From positions 1 to 64,000 of the forward strand of contig NZ_NHMK01000011.1 of the NCBI RefSeq assembly GCF_002198095.1: a stretch of 64,000 nt of DNA, in the 5' to 3' direction. This DNA comes from Deinococcus indicus (GTDB lineage Bacteria; Deinococcota; Deinococci; Deinococcales; Deinococcaceae). The notes below the pieces were generated by a model. It searched no databases and was not told where the DNA came from. It saw only the letters and a program-made list of their open reading frames with translations. The translations under genes were made by a program, and so were the position numbers. Of this stretch, positions 7,972 to 20,310 are shown piece by piece (the first letter of the stretch is position 1; each line of letters begins with the position of its first letter).

Positions 7972-8009
7972 ATCTTAAGGTTAGTGTCAGAAGTACACAA
8001 GCTTGTCTA
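7972..8009 (-). promoter_or_regulatory. GntR gene promoter and operator
   Basis: Minus strand TTGTGT (7995-8000), a 17-base spacer, TAAGAT (7972-7977). The -35 box lies in a 16-base near-perfect palindrome TACACAAGCTTGTCTA (7994-8009, plus-strand reading), a plausible autoregulatory GntR site. Confidence 0.65.
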
Positions 8010-8028
8010 GCTGTCACGCGGGGCGGTA

Positions 8029-8042
8029 CAACGCTCGTTAGG
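8029..8042. promoter_or_regulatory. AACGCTCGTT motif upstream of the GntR gene
   Basis: CAACGCTCGTTAGG shares the core AACGCTCGTT with the palindrome upstream of accB (19439-19454). It could be a TetR-type operator; function unproven. Confidence 0.3.
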
Positions 8043-8093
8043 CAGCCTGTCATGCGCCACGCCCTGCCGCTACACCCGGATCAAAAAGACTGA

Positions 8094-8133
8094 AAAAACG
8101 CCTTCAGCACACCATCTGCAAGGTCGGGTGTGC
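8094..8133 (-). terminator. Terminator of moaA
   Basis: Minus-strand stem GCACACC / GGTGTGC (8107-8133) followed by TGAAGGCG and a run of six T (8094-8099). Confidence 0.65.
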
Positions 8134-8144
8134 CGCGTCCGGCT

Positions 8145-9161
<1,017 letters not shown>

Positions 9162-9169
9162 TGACCCGC

Positions 9170-9175
9170 AGCATA
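9170..9175 (-). promoter_or_regulatory. -10 box of moaA
   Basis: TATGCT on the minus strand with 8 bases to the ATG; no convincing -35 box. Confidence 0.45.
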
Positions 9176-9231
9176 CCCGCCCAGGGGTTGGGAATTGGCG
9201 GGAACACCGCCATTCGGGCGCCCACCCACAG

Positions 9232-9267
9232 GCGCGGCCCCCGGACACTCGGGACCGGGGGCCGCGC
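9232..9267 (-). terminator. Terminator after the symporter gene
   Basis: Perfect 13-base-pair stem GCGCGGCCCCCGG / CCGGGGGCCGCGC with a 10-base loop, just past the symporter stop codon; no T tract. Confidence 0.65.
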
Positions 9268-9298
9268 ACTCAGGCGAGAAGGGCTACAAGCTCTGTGG

Positions 9299-10999
9299 TC
9301 AGTGAATCTGCGCGGCTCCGGCGCCGCTGGGGTACCGCACGCCTTCCACGAGGTCCTGCGTGGCGGCGGGTGGCGGCGGCGTGAGGCGGCTGACGATCAG
9401 CGCGACCGTCACGTTCAGCAGCATCCCCAGCGTCCCGATGCCCTGCGTGCTGATGCCCAGGAACAGCGCGTCGGGCGTGCCGCGCCCGCCCAGCGTGGGC
9501 GTGAAGTTCACGATGTACACCAGCGTGAAGCCCAGCCCCACCAGCAGGCCCGCCATGGCGCCCTGCCAGTTCATGCGCTTGTCGAAGATGCCCAGCACCA
9601 GCAGCGGGAAGAAGCTCGCGGCGGCCAGCCCGAACGCCAGGGCCACGACCTGCGCCACGAAGCCCGGCGGGTTGATCCCGAAGTACCCGGCCGCGATGCT
9701 GGCGAAGCCGACCGTGATCCGCCCGGCCAGCAGGCGCGCGGCCTCGCTGGCGTTCGGGTTGATCAGCTTGTAGTAGATGTCGTGCGCGACCGCCCCAGAC
9801 ACCGTGATCAGCAGGCCCGACGCGGTGGACAGCGCGGCGGCCAGACCCCCGGCGGCCACCAACGCGATGATGAACGGACTGAGGTTCGCCACCTCCGGCG
9901 TGGCGAGCACCATGATGTCGTTGTCGATGGTCAGTTCGTTGGCGCTGTCGGCGTTCGGGGTCTTGTCGGCGTTCAGGGCGTTGCCCGGACGGTACTGGAT
10001 GACGCCGTCGCCGTTCTTGTCGGTGAAGCTCAGGAGCTTGGTGGCCTCCCAGGTCTTGAACCACGCGGGCGCCTCGGCGTACGGGCGGTCGTTCAGGCTG
10101 CCTATCAGGTTCGTCTTGGCGAACACGGCCAGCGCGGGCGCGGTCGTGTACAGCAGCGCGATGAAGCAGATGGCGTAGATGGCGCTCGTGCGGGCGTCCC
10201 GCACGGTCGGGGTGGTGTAGAAGCGCGTGATGACGTGCGGCAACCCGGCCGTGCCGACCATCAGGGCCATGGTGATGCAGAAGATGTCCAGCGTGGAGCG
10301 GGTCTGCGCCGTGTACGCCGTGAAGCCCAGTTCGCGTTGCAGGGTGTCCAGGTCGCCGACCACGTTCAGGAACCCCAGCTGCGGCAGCGGGTTCCCGGTC
10401 TGCTGCAGGCTGATGGCGATGCTGGGAATCAGGAACGCCAGGATCAGGACCACGTACTGCGTGACCTGCGTCCAGGTGATGCCCTTCATGCCCGACATGG
10501 AGGCGTACAGGAACACCATGAACACCCCGATGATCACCCCGGTCGAGATGTCCACCTGCAGGAAGCGGCTGAACACCACGCCCACGCCGCGCATCTGCCC
10601 GGCCACGTACACGAACGAGATCAGGATGGCGGTCAGGGCCGCCAGGGCCCGCAGGGCGTCCGAACCGTAGCGGTCCCCCACGAAGTCCGGCACCGTGAAC
10701 TTCCCGAAGCGCCGCAGGAACGGCGCGAGCAGCAGCGCCAGCAGCACGTACCCGCCGGTCCAGCCCATCAGGTACACCGCGCCGTCGTACCCCATGAACG
10801 CGATCAGGCCGGTCATGGACAGGAACGACGCGGCGCTCATCCAGTCGGCGGCGATGGCCATGCCGTTCCACAGCGGCGGAATGCCCTGCCCGGCGATGTA
10901 GAAGCTGCGGGTGTCCTTGACGCGCGTGGCGAAGGCGATCCCGATGTACAGGCCGAAGGTGACGGCCACCAGGATGTAGGTCCAGACCTGAACGGACAT
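9299..10999 (-). CDS. Sodium:solute symporter (acetate/monocarboxylate SSS family)
   Basis: A 566-residue SSS transporter with about 13 membrane helices. Family marks include AGQGIPPLWNGMAIAADWMS (residues 36-55) and GTAGLPHVITRFYTTP (about 249-264). The relationship is to ActP-like symporters of the DUF4212-linked subgroup, which couple Na+ to uptake of acetate or similar acids. A soluble insert (about residues 318-355) contains TDKNGDGVIQ, a canonical EF-hand-like DxNxDGxI loop that suggests Ca2+ sensing. Its ATG overlaps the stop of the preceding small-subunit gene (TAATG). Acetyl-CoA synthetase lies 2.5 kb away, which supports acetate as substrate. Confidence 0.9.
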   Translation of the reverse strand: MSVQVWTYILVAVTFGLYIGIAFATRVKDTRSFYIAGQGIPPLWNGMAIAADWMSAASFLSMTGLIAFMGYDGAVYLMGWTGGYVLLALLLAPFLRRFGKFTVPDFVGDRYGSDALRALAALTAILISFVYVAGQMRGVGVVFSRFLQVDISTGVIIGVFMVFLYASMSGMKGITWTQVTQYVVLILAFLIPSIAISLQQTGNPLPQLGFLNVVGDLDTLQRELGFTAYTAQTRSTLDIFCITMALMVGTAGLPHVITRFYTTPTVRDARTSAIYAICFIALLYTTAPALAVFAKTNLIGSLNDRPYAEAPAWFKTWEATKLLSFTDKNGDGVIQYRPGNALNADKTPNADSANELTIDNDIMVLATPEVANLSPFIIALVAAGGLAAALSTASGLLITVSGAVAHDIYYKLINPNASEAARLLAGRITVGFASIAAGYFGINPPGFVAQVVALAFGLAAASFFPLLVLGIFDKRMNWQGAMAGLLVGLGFTLVYIVNFTPTLGGRGTPDALFLGISTQGIGTLGMLLNVTVALIVSRLTPPPPAATQDLVEGVRYPSGAGAAQIH

Positions 11000-11292
11000 T
11001 ATTCCTCCACCCCGTACTGGCGGTCCAGGGCGCGCATGCGCGTGGCGTAGATGGCGATCAGCGCGATGAACACGTAGATCGCGCCGTTGTGCGCGATCCA
11101 GAAGCCCAGCGGCGCCTCACCGATCCGCACGCTGTTCAGGGCGGGTGCGAACACGATGCCCATCAGGTACGCGACCACGAACCACACGGCCAGCAGCGTG
11201 AGAATGAGGCGGATGGTGGCGCGCCAGTACGCCTGTTTCTGTTCACTGACCGGAGCGCTGACGGGGGGCGGGGAAGCCGGGGGGTTCGTCAT
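10999..11292 (-). CDS. DUF4212 small subunit of the SSS symporter
   Basis: A 97-residue protein with two membrane helices (about residues 27-48 and 66-86) and the DUF4212 pattern YWRATIRLILTLLAVWFVV ... GFWIAHNGAIYVFIALI. DUF4212 proteins are encoded directly before SSS symporters and are thought to be accessory subunits. The ATG at 11292 follows CAGGAGGACAC; the reading frame extends upstream but has no better start. It forms a two-gene operon with the symporter. Confidence 0.9.
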   Translation of the reverse strand: MTNPPASPPPVSAPVSEQKQAYWRATIRLILTLLAVWFVVAYLMGIVFAPALNSVRIGEAPLGFWIAHNGAIYVFIALIAIYATRMRALDRQYGVEE

Positions 11293-11625
11293 GTGTCCTC
11301 CTGATCGGACGGTCACGGCGGGCCTGCTGACAGGAAGCGGCGGCGCGCATGGGAATGCGGGCAGGGCGCGCGTCAGGGCACACTGGGCTGAGATTGTCCG
11401 TGAAAGCACAATAGACCGGACCCGGCCCGCGCGGCAAACCGTCCTGCACGGAGGAACACAATCACTGCACCCGGTCTAATTTTTCAACGTTAAGCGGTCA
11501 GGCCGGCGCGCCCCCCATCCGTTCCCCTGACCGCCCGCCCGGCCGGATGGACACACCCCGCCCCAGCGTGCTTGACTGCCCCCACACCCCCACCGCACCA
11601 CCAGCCCCCTCCCGGAGGTTCCGAC

Positions 11626-12051
11626 ATGAACACCGCGCCCCCCGCACCCCGCCGCGCCGCCCACCCCGGCCGCTGGCTGCCGCACCTGCAATTCTGGCTG
11701 GGCCTGAACGCCGCGCTGCTCACCGCGACCCTCCTGACCCGCGCCCTGAGCACCGGCGCGCCCCCCCTCACGCCACGCGGCGTGCTGCTGTGCCTGCTGC
11801 TGACCGCCGTGGGGTTCGCGCTGGGCCTCGCCTACGGCCGCTACTGGCCGCTGCCGCCCGCCCCGTTCACCCGGATCGCCCGGACGCTGCTGTTGGCCGT
11901 CCCCACCGTGGGCCTGTCCCTGGCGCTGGGCCTGCTCCTCAGACCCGAGATCAGCGCCCTGGTCCTGGCCCTCGCCGCCTTCCTGGGCGCGCAGTGGCGG
12001 CCCGCGCCCGGCCCCATTCCCACACAGCCCGGCCCCACACAGTCCCGCTGA
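11626..12051 (+). CDS. Hypothetical four-helix membrane protein
   Basis: A 141-residue protein with a basic N-terminus, four hydrophobic segments (about residues 21-42, 48-67, 84-103, 107-124) and a Pro-rich tail. No family recognised. The ATG at 11626 has CCCGGAGGTTCCGAC upstream, an ideal ribosome-binding site, so an upstream start in the same frame is rejected. It lies 66 bases before the MFS gene. Confidence 0.65.
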   Translation: MNTAPPAPRRAAHPGRWLPHLQFWLGLNAALLTATLLTRALSTGAPPLTPRGVLLCLLLTAVGFALGLAYGRYWPLPPAPFTRIARTLLLAVPTVGLSLALGLLLRPEISALVLALAAFLGAQWRPAPGPIPTQPGPTQSR

Positions 12052-12113
12052 GCACACGCCGCTGACCGGGCGCCCCGCACGGAAACCGGCGTGCACCGGG
12101 CGCCCGCCGGGGC

Positions 12114-12119
12114 TAGCAT
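12114..12119 (+). promoter_or_regulatory. Possible -10 box for the MFS gene
   Basis: TAGCAT with 7 bases to a GTG at 12127; if used, the MFS protein starts there, leaderless, three codons later than annotated. No -35 box seen. Confidence 0.35.
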
Positions 12120-13326
12120 GGCGCGCGTGACCGCCCTGACCCACGCCGCCCGCGCCTACCCGACCGGTTTCTGGGTGCTGTGGTGGGGCACCCTGCTCAA
12201 CCGCCTGGGCGAGTTCGTGGTGCCGCTGCTGGGGTTCTACCTGACCGCGCAGGCGCAGCTGAACGTCACGCAGGTCAGCGTGATCCTGGCGATGCTTGGC
12301 CTGGGGCGCTTCGTCTCCGAGGGCCTCAGCGGGCCGCTGACCGACCGGCGCGGCCCGGTCTTCACCATGATCCTCGCCCTGAGCGGCGGGGCCGTCATGA
12401 TCCTGGCGCTGTCCGTGGCGCAGGGCTTCTGGTGGACGGCGGCGGGCGTGCTGGGCTTCTCGCTGCTGTCGGCGCTGTACAAACCTGCCGCGAGCACCGC
12501 CGTCGCGGAACTCACGCAGGGCGCGCAGCGCACCCGCGCGTACAACCTTCTGTACTGGGCGATCAACGTCGGGGCCGCCACCGCGCCCGTGCTGGGCGGT
12601 TGGCTGGCCGGGCGGTCCATGCGGCTGCTGTTCTGGCTGGACGCCGCGACCATGGCCGCGTACGCGTTGCTGCTGGCGCTGCTTTATCCCCGCACTGCCC
12701 GGCCCGCCCGGAGCGCCGCGGCGCGCGCCCGCTCGTTCCTGCCCCGCGACCTGCTGCTGTGGCAGTTCTGCCTCGCCTCGCTGCTGTTCGGCCTGACGTA
12801 CCAGAGTTACAAGGTGCTGGCCGTGGTGTTCGCGCAGCAGGGCTTCAGCGCCGTGCAGTATGGACAGGTTCTCGCCGTGAACGGCGCCCTGGTCGTCCTG
12901 CTGGGCCTGCCCCTGGGGCACCTGATCGCCCGCAGTGGGCACCCGCGCTGGCAGGTGCTGGGCGCCGCGCTGCTGGGCCTGGGTTTCCTGGGACACGCCG
13001 TGGCGCACACGCTGTGGGCGCACATGCTGGCCGTCACGGTCTGGACTGCCGGAGAGATCATCGCGTACGGCATCAGCAAGACGATCATCAGCGAACTCGG
13101 CCCGCCCGCTCAGCGCGGCACGTACATCGGCCTGGTGGGCAGCATGGCGGGCCTGGCGACCCTGCTGGCCCCGCTGCTGGGCGGCGCGCTCCTCCAGTCT
13201 CTGGGCGCGGGCGGCATGTGGGTCGTGATCGCCGGACTGGCGTTCATGGCCGCGCTGCTGCTGCTGGCCCTGGAAGGCCGCGTGCAGGGCCGCCTGCTTC
13301 AGCGGGAGCAGGAAGCCCGGACCTGA
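12118..13326 (+). CDS. Major facilitator superfamily transporter
   Basis: A 402-residue MFS permease with about 12 membrane helices. The loop 2-3 motif is degenerate (GRFVSEGLSGPLTDRRGP, about residues 62-79), as in drug:H+ antiporter-type exporters. The substrate is unknown; the even helix count and a short central loop (about 190-205) suggest a drug or metabolite exporter. The ATG at 12118 lies within a possible -10 box; GTG 12127 is the alternative start. Confidence 0.85.
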   Translation: MARVTALTHAARAYPTGFWVLWWGTLLNRLGEFVVPLLGFYLTAQAQLNVTQVSVILAMLGLGRFVSEGLSGPLTDRRGPVFTMILALSGGAVMILALSVAQGFWWTAAGVLGFSLLSALYKPAASTAVAELTQGAQRTRAYNLLYWAINVGAATAPVLGGWLAGRSMRLLFWLDAATMAAYALLLALLYPRTARPARSAAARARSFLPRDLLLWQFCLASLLFGLTYQSYKVLAVVFAQQGFSAVQYGQVLAVNGALVVLLGLPLGHLIARSGHPRWQVLGAALLGLGFLGHAVAHTLWAHMLAVTVWTAGEIIAYGISKTIISELGPPAQRGTYIGLVGSMAGLATLLAPLLGGALLQSLGAGGMWVVIAGLAFMAALLLLALEGRVQGRLLQREQEART

Positions 13327-13503
13327 ACCGGGCGAACCGCAACCCCATGAACTTGAACCGGGTGCAGTACCGGCACGGTACCCGCGCCCCCGTTCCATCC
13401 GGATTCCCACCGAACGCGAGTACAGTGACGGCACACACAACCCGAGTGTTCCTGTCCGGTGCGCCCGCGCACCCTGCCCCCGCCGTTCCCGGAGGTCCCC
13501 CGC

Positions 13504-15462
<1,959 letters not shown>

Positions 15463-15474
15463 CCCACGTCGCGC

Positions 15475-15497
15475 CGCCCCCGCCCCACGCGGGGGCG
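15475..15497 (+). terminator. Terminator of acs
   Basis: Perfect stem CGCCCCCGC / GCGGGGGCG with a 5-base loop, 12 bases after the stop codon. Confidence 0.65.
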
Positions 15498-15566
15498 CGC
15501 CGCATTAACCCCGGATTGCGCCCTGACCTGCACACTGCCCAGCAGCAGTCCCCCAGGAGGCACCCC

Positions 15567-16427
15567 ATGAACGAGCACCCCAGCCAGAACCACGACCTCG
15601 AAGACGACGACGCGCCCGTCGGCACTGTCCTGGGCCGCCGCGCCGCCCTGCGCCTGCTCGGCCTCGCCGGCGGTGCGGCCGCTGTGGGCGGCCTCGCCCT
15701 GGCCGGCGGTGCCGGACGCCCCCCCGGCCCGCCCCCCAGCGGGCCCGGCGGCCCCGGCGGCACACCCCCCGCCAGCGGCAGCATGGGCACCAGCGCCGGA
15801 ACCAGCGGCGCCCAGAGCCTCCCCGCGTGCATCGTCCGCCCCGCGCAGACCCAGGGTCCCTACTGGGTGGACGAGAAGCTCAAGCGGCGCGACATCCGCG
15901 CCGACACCAAGACCGGCAAGGTCCCCCAGGGCGTCCCCTTGACCCTGCACTTCGACGTGTCCCGCATCGGCCTGAATCAGTGCGAGCCCCGCGCGGGCGT
16001 CATCGTGGACATCTGGCACTGCGACGCGCTCGGCGCGTACAGCGACGCCAACGACCAGGGCTACAACACCAAGGGCCAGAACTTCCTGCGCGGCTACCAG
16101 ACCACCGACGCGCAGGGCAAGTGCAGCTTCACCACCATCTTCCCCGGCTGGTACGCGGGTCGCGCCGTGCACATCCACTACCGCCTACGCACCCTGGACA
16201 GCGCCGGGAAGGTCAACGGCGACTTCGTCTCACAGCTGTTCTTCCCCGAAGCACTGATCGCCACCGTGCACGCACAGGCGCCCTACAAGCAGAAAGGCAC
16301 CCGCGACACGCCCAACGCCACCGACAGCATCTACAAGAACGGCGGCAACCAGATGATGCTCACCACCAGCGGCGACGTGAAGACCGGGATCGTCGGCACC
16401 TTCAACGTCGGTCTGAACGTCGGCTGA
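15567..16427 (+). CDS. Tat-exported intradiol ring-cleavage dioxygenase-like protein
   Basis: A 286-residue non-haem Fe(III) protein of the protocatechuate/catechol dioxygenase fold. The N-terminus carries a twin-arginine signal (GRRAALRLLGLAGGAAAVG, residues 23-41), then a Gly/Pro-rich linker (42-82), so it is exported. The iron ligands of the family are present: Tyr158, Tyr196 in FPGWYAGR, and His202/His204 in HIHYRL. Exported members of this family occur widely and may act on aromatic or other diols outside the cell; the substrate is unknown. The ATG has AGGAGGCACCCC upstream. It follows the acs terminator, so it is probably transcribed independently. Confidence 0.88.
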   Translation: MNEHPSQNHDLEDDDAPVGTVLGRRAALRLLGLAGGAAAVGGLALAGGAGRPPGPPPSGPGGPGGTPPASGSMGTSAGTSGAQSLPACIVRPAQTQGPYWVDEKLKRRDIRADTKTGKVPQGVPLTLHFDVSRIGLNQCEPRAGVIVDIWHCDALGAYSDANDQGYNTKGQNFLRGYQTTDAQGKCSFTTIFPGWYAGRAVHIHYRLRTLDSAGKVNGDFVSQLFFPEALIATVHAQAPYKQKGTRDTPNATDSIYKNGGNQMMLTTSGDVKTGIVGTFNVGLNVG

Positions 16428-16458
16428 CCCCCGGCACGGGCGCCTACCGGAGTCCGGT

Positions 16459-16620
16459 TCACGTGGCGCTGATCGTGTACTCCGGCGCGCCCGCCCGCAA
16501 TTCCAGGTGATCCCCGCACCACAGCGGGTGCAGGTCCACGCTGGCCGTGCGGCCCCAGCGCGCCCCATCATGCGCGGCCCGGACCGTCAGGGTGGCCGTG
16601 CCGCTGGGTTTCGCGGACAC
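16459..16620 (-). pseudogene. C-terminal remnant of a gene cut off by the repeat
   Basis: On the minus strand the 53 codons before a TGA at 16459-16461 read as a plausible protein tail (KPSGTATLTVRAAHDG ... SVDLHPLWCGDHLELRAG), with strongly GC-biased third positions. The frame runs into repeat copy C, where it meets a stop, and the only possible start is a GTG at 16620 with no ribosome-binding site. It looks like the end of a beta-rich protein whose 5' part was lost when the repeat arrived or by later rearrangement. Family not recognised. Confidence 0.5.
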
Positions 16621-16623
16621 CTG

Positions 16624-16722
16624 ATACGGACTCCGATTGGACGGGCTGCCAATTCATCCGAGCCAAGCGAGAAGGAGAGAAGCGGGTTCCGGATTGTCTG
16701 TGAAACAGACAGAACCCGCTTC
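16624..16722 (+). repeat. Dispersed palindromic element, diverged copy C
   Basis: It begins ATACGGACTCCG like the other copies, but the right part has changed to an 11-base perfect inverted repeat GAAGCGGGTTC / GAACCCGCTTC (16678-16722) enclosing TGTCTG / CAGACA. The right end GAAACAGACAGAACCCG aligns with GAAACAAACGGAATCCG of copies A and B. The hairpin sits at the 3' end of the methyltransferase gene and could act as its terminator. Confidence 0.75.
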
Positions 16723-17335
16723 ACGGAGCCAGGGTCCAGACCAGCAGCTGCGCGGCGTCCTGAATGGGGAAGAGGTGGGGGGAAACCTCCGCCTCTTCGC
16801 CGTACGTGCCCAGCAGGAACCGGGCGTCGTCAGCGGTCACCGTGAGCGGGCAGGTGAGGGTTACTGCGGGTTTCGGCGGCGTGTCCCCCGGCGCGAGGGG
16901 CTGGCCCAGCGCCGCCCAGGTAGCCCGCAGGTGCGCCGGACCGTGCGCCGCCGCCCACACCTGCCCGCCGGGCCGCAGGACGCGCCGCGCCTCCGCCAGC
17001 GCCCGCGCCGGATCGGGCAGGTGCGCCAGGACCCGCACGAACAGCACCACGTCGAAACTCGCATCCGGGAACGGGAGCGCCTCCGCGTGCGCGGGCTGTA
17101 CGCCCGGCCCCGGCGTGGGATCGACGCCCACCACCCGGCCCCCGTGCCCCCGCCGCGCCAGCTCCCGCACCAGCCGACCATCCCCCGCCCCGACATCCAG
17201 CACGTCCAGGGTAGGGGAGAGGCGCAGCGCGTCCAGCAGCACCCCCTCGGGCCAGGGCTGCCCGCACCGACGCGAGAGCCACGCATCACGCGCCCGCAAA
17301 CGGGCGGAGGCAGACGCCGGGTGCCCCCCAGCCAT
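16721..17335 (-). CDS. Class I SAM-dependent methyltransferase
   Basis: About 204 residues with the Methyltransf_11 pattern: motif I VLDVGAGDGRLVRELARRGH (about residues 45-64), the acidic loop VVGVDPTPG, motif IV FDVVLFVRVLAHLPDP and post-motif LRPGGQVWAA. The acceptor is unknown. I start at ATG 17335, preceded by GGAGGCAG; ATG 17356 is also in frame, but the extra residues (MADGRRQ) read like the GCAGATGGC-type intergenic repeat. It follows accC by 27 bases. The stop codon lies in the end of repeat copy C, so the last codons may have been altered by it. Confidence 0.82.
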   Translation of the reverse strand: MAGGHPASASARLRARDAWLSRRCGQPWPEGVLLDALRLSPTLDVLDVGAGDGRLVRELARRGHGGRVVGVDPTPGPGVQPAHAEALPFPDASFDVVLFVRVLAHLPDPARALAEARRVLRPGGQVWAAAHGPAHLRATWAALGQPLAPGDTPPKPAVTLTCPLTVTADDARFLLGTYGEEAEVSPHLFPIQDAAQLLVWTLAP

Positions 17336-17362
17336 CTGCCTCCGACCATCCGCCATGGGCGT

Positions 17363-18700
<1,338 letters not shown>

Positions 18701-18714
18701 GAACTTCGCTCCTT

Positions 18715-18790
18715 GCAGATGGCAGAAGGCTCAGGGCCGGATGGCGAGAGCGCAGACGCGAGGTGGCCTTCTGCCTTCTTCCATCGGCCT
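18715..18790. repeat. GCAGATGGCAGAAGGC-type intercistronic repeat, copy 1
   Basis: Between accB and accC lies GCAGATGGCAGAAGGC, and 50 bases on, CCTTCTGCCTTC, so the region can fold back. A related copy lies between sufC and sufB (29655-29765), and a fragment precedes the methyltransferase (about 17320-17356). Family unnamed. Confidence 0.55.
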
Positions 18791-18798
18791 TCCGCCTC

Positions 18799-19353
<555 letters not shown>

Positions 19354-19438
19354 GGCCCCTCCTTGAAGTTCTGGTGTGCTGCGGTGACGCTGCCCTCAAT
19401 CATGACGGCTGGGGGGCAGCAGGGGGTGTCACCGCCTG

Positions 19439-19454
19439 CCTAACGCTCGTTTGG
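19439..19454. promoter_or_regulatory. Palindrome upstream of accB
   Basis: CCTAACG-CT-CGTTTGG, 7-base arms with one mismatch, about 86 bases before the accB start. It resembles TetR-family operators with AACG/CGTT half-sites controlling acyl-CoA genes in related bacteria. Inference only. Confidence 0.45.
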
Positions 19455-19480
19455 CTGAACCGAGTCTAACGGAAAAGGCG

Positions 19481-19515
19481 AGGGCCGCCCCCCGCACTGC
19501 TGGGAAGGCGGCCCT
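19481..19515 (-). terminator. Terminator of efp
   Basis: Perfect 9-base-pair stem AGGGCCGCC / GGCGGCCCT, followed on the minus strand by CGCCTTTTCC. It separates efp from accB-accC. Confidence 0.75.
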
Positions 19516-19526
19516 GCACACACCGT

Positions 19527-20084
19527 TCAGGCGCGGCTGAGGTAGGCGCCGGTCCGGGTGTCGACCTTGACCAGCGTGTCCTGCTCCACGAACAGCGGCA
19601 CCTGCACGACGGCGCCGGTCTCCAGCTTGGCGGGCTTGGTGCCGCCCGAGGCGGTGTCGCCGCGCAGACCGGGGTCGGTCTCCACGATCTTCAGGATCAC
19701 CTGGTTCGGCAGGGTGATGCTCAGGGCCTTCTCGCCGTACATGGCGACCTCGATCTCGGTGTTCTCCTTCATGAACTTCGCGGCGTCACCGACCAGCGCG
19801 GGCGGCAGCGTCACCTGCTCGAAGGTCTCCATGTCCATGAACATGAAGTCCTCGCCGTCCTTGTACAGGTACTGCATGGTCTTGCCTTCCACGTAGATGT
19901 CCTGCAGCTTCTCGCCGCTGTTGAAGGTGCGGTCCACGATCGCGCCGGACTCCATGTTGCGGAACTTCGTGACGACCTTCGCGCCGCCGCGACCCATCTT
20001 CAGGTGCGAGTAATCCAGGCATTCCCACAGGCCGCCGTCCATCTCCACTTTCGTGCCGTTGCGCAGTTCAGTAACGCTGATCAT
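19527..20084 (-). CDS. efp: Translation elongation factor P
   Basis: A 185-residue, three-domain factor that rescues ribosomes stalled at polyproline. It starts MISVTELRNGTKVEMDGGLW and ends with the conserved C-terminal beta-barrel (VDTRTGAYLSRA). The loop that enters the peptidyl-transferase centre is KMGRGGA, so the tip residue is Arg32 rather than Lys, as in Thermus and in EarP-type bacteria. No EarP or EpmA gene is in the window. ATG 20084 follows AAAAAAGGAGAATGAC. Confidence 0.97.
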   Translation of the reverse strand: MISVTELRNGTKVEMDGGLWECLDYSHLKMGRGGAKVVTKFRNMESGAIVDRTFNSGEKLQDIYVEGKTMQYLYKDGEDFMFMDMETFEQVTLPPALVGDAAKFMKENTEIEVAMYGEKALSITLPNQVILKIVETDPGLRGDTASGGTKPAKLETGAVVQVPLFVEQDTLVKVDTRTGAYLSRA

Positions 20085-20196
20085 GTCATTCTCCTTTTTT
20101 TCCCGCCGGGGCCGCCTCCGCACCCCCCCGCCGGGCAGGGGGACGCCGGGAGCCGCGCGGCAACGCATAGGAGTCTAGCAGACCCCCCCACGACCC

Positions 20197-20226
20197 TTCC
20201 ACCGGGGCGGGCGCGTTTGCTATGCT
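20197..20226 (+). promoter_or_regulatory. Promoter of the L25 gene
   Basis: TATGCT at 20221-20226, with a weak -35 TTCCAC (20197-20202) at 18-base spacing; transcription would start about 78 bases before the ATG. Confidence 0.5.
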
Positions 20227-20310
20227 GTCACGGTTGCACGTCCGCCCCCGCCCCCGGACCCCCGGCGCGCGGCGAGAGCGAGGCGGCGAAGAACGCCAAG
20301 GAGAGAGCAC

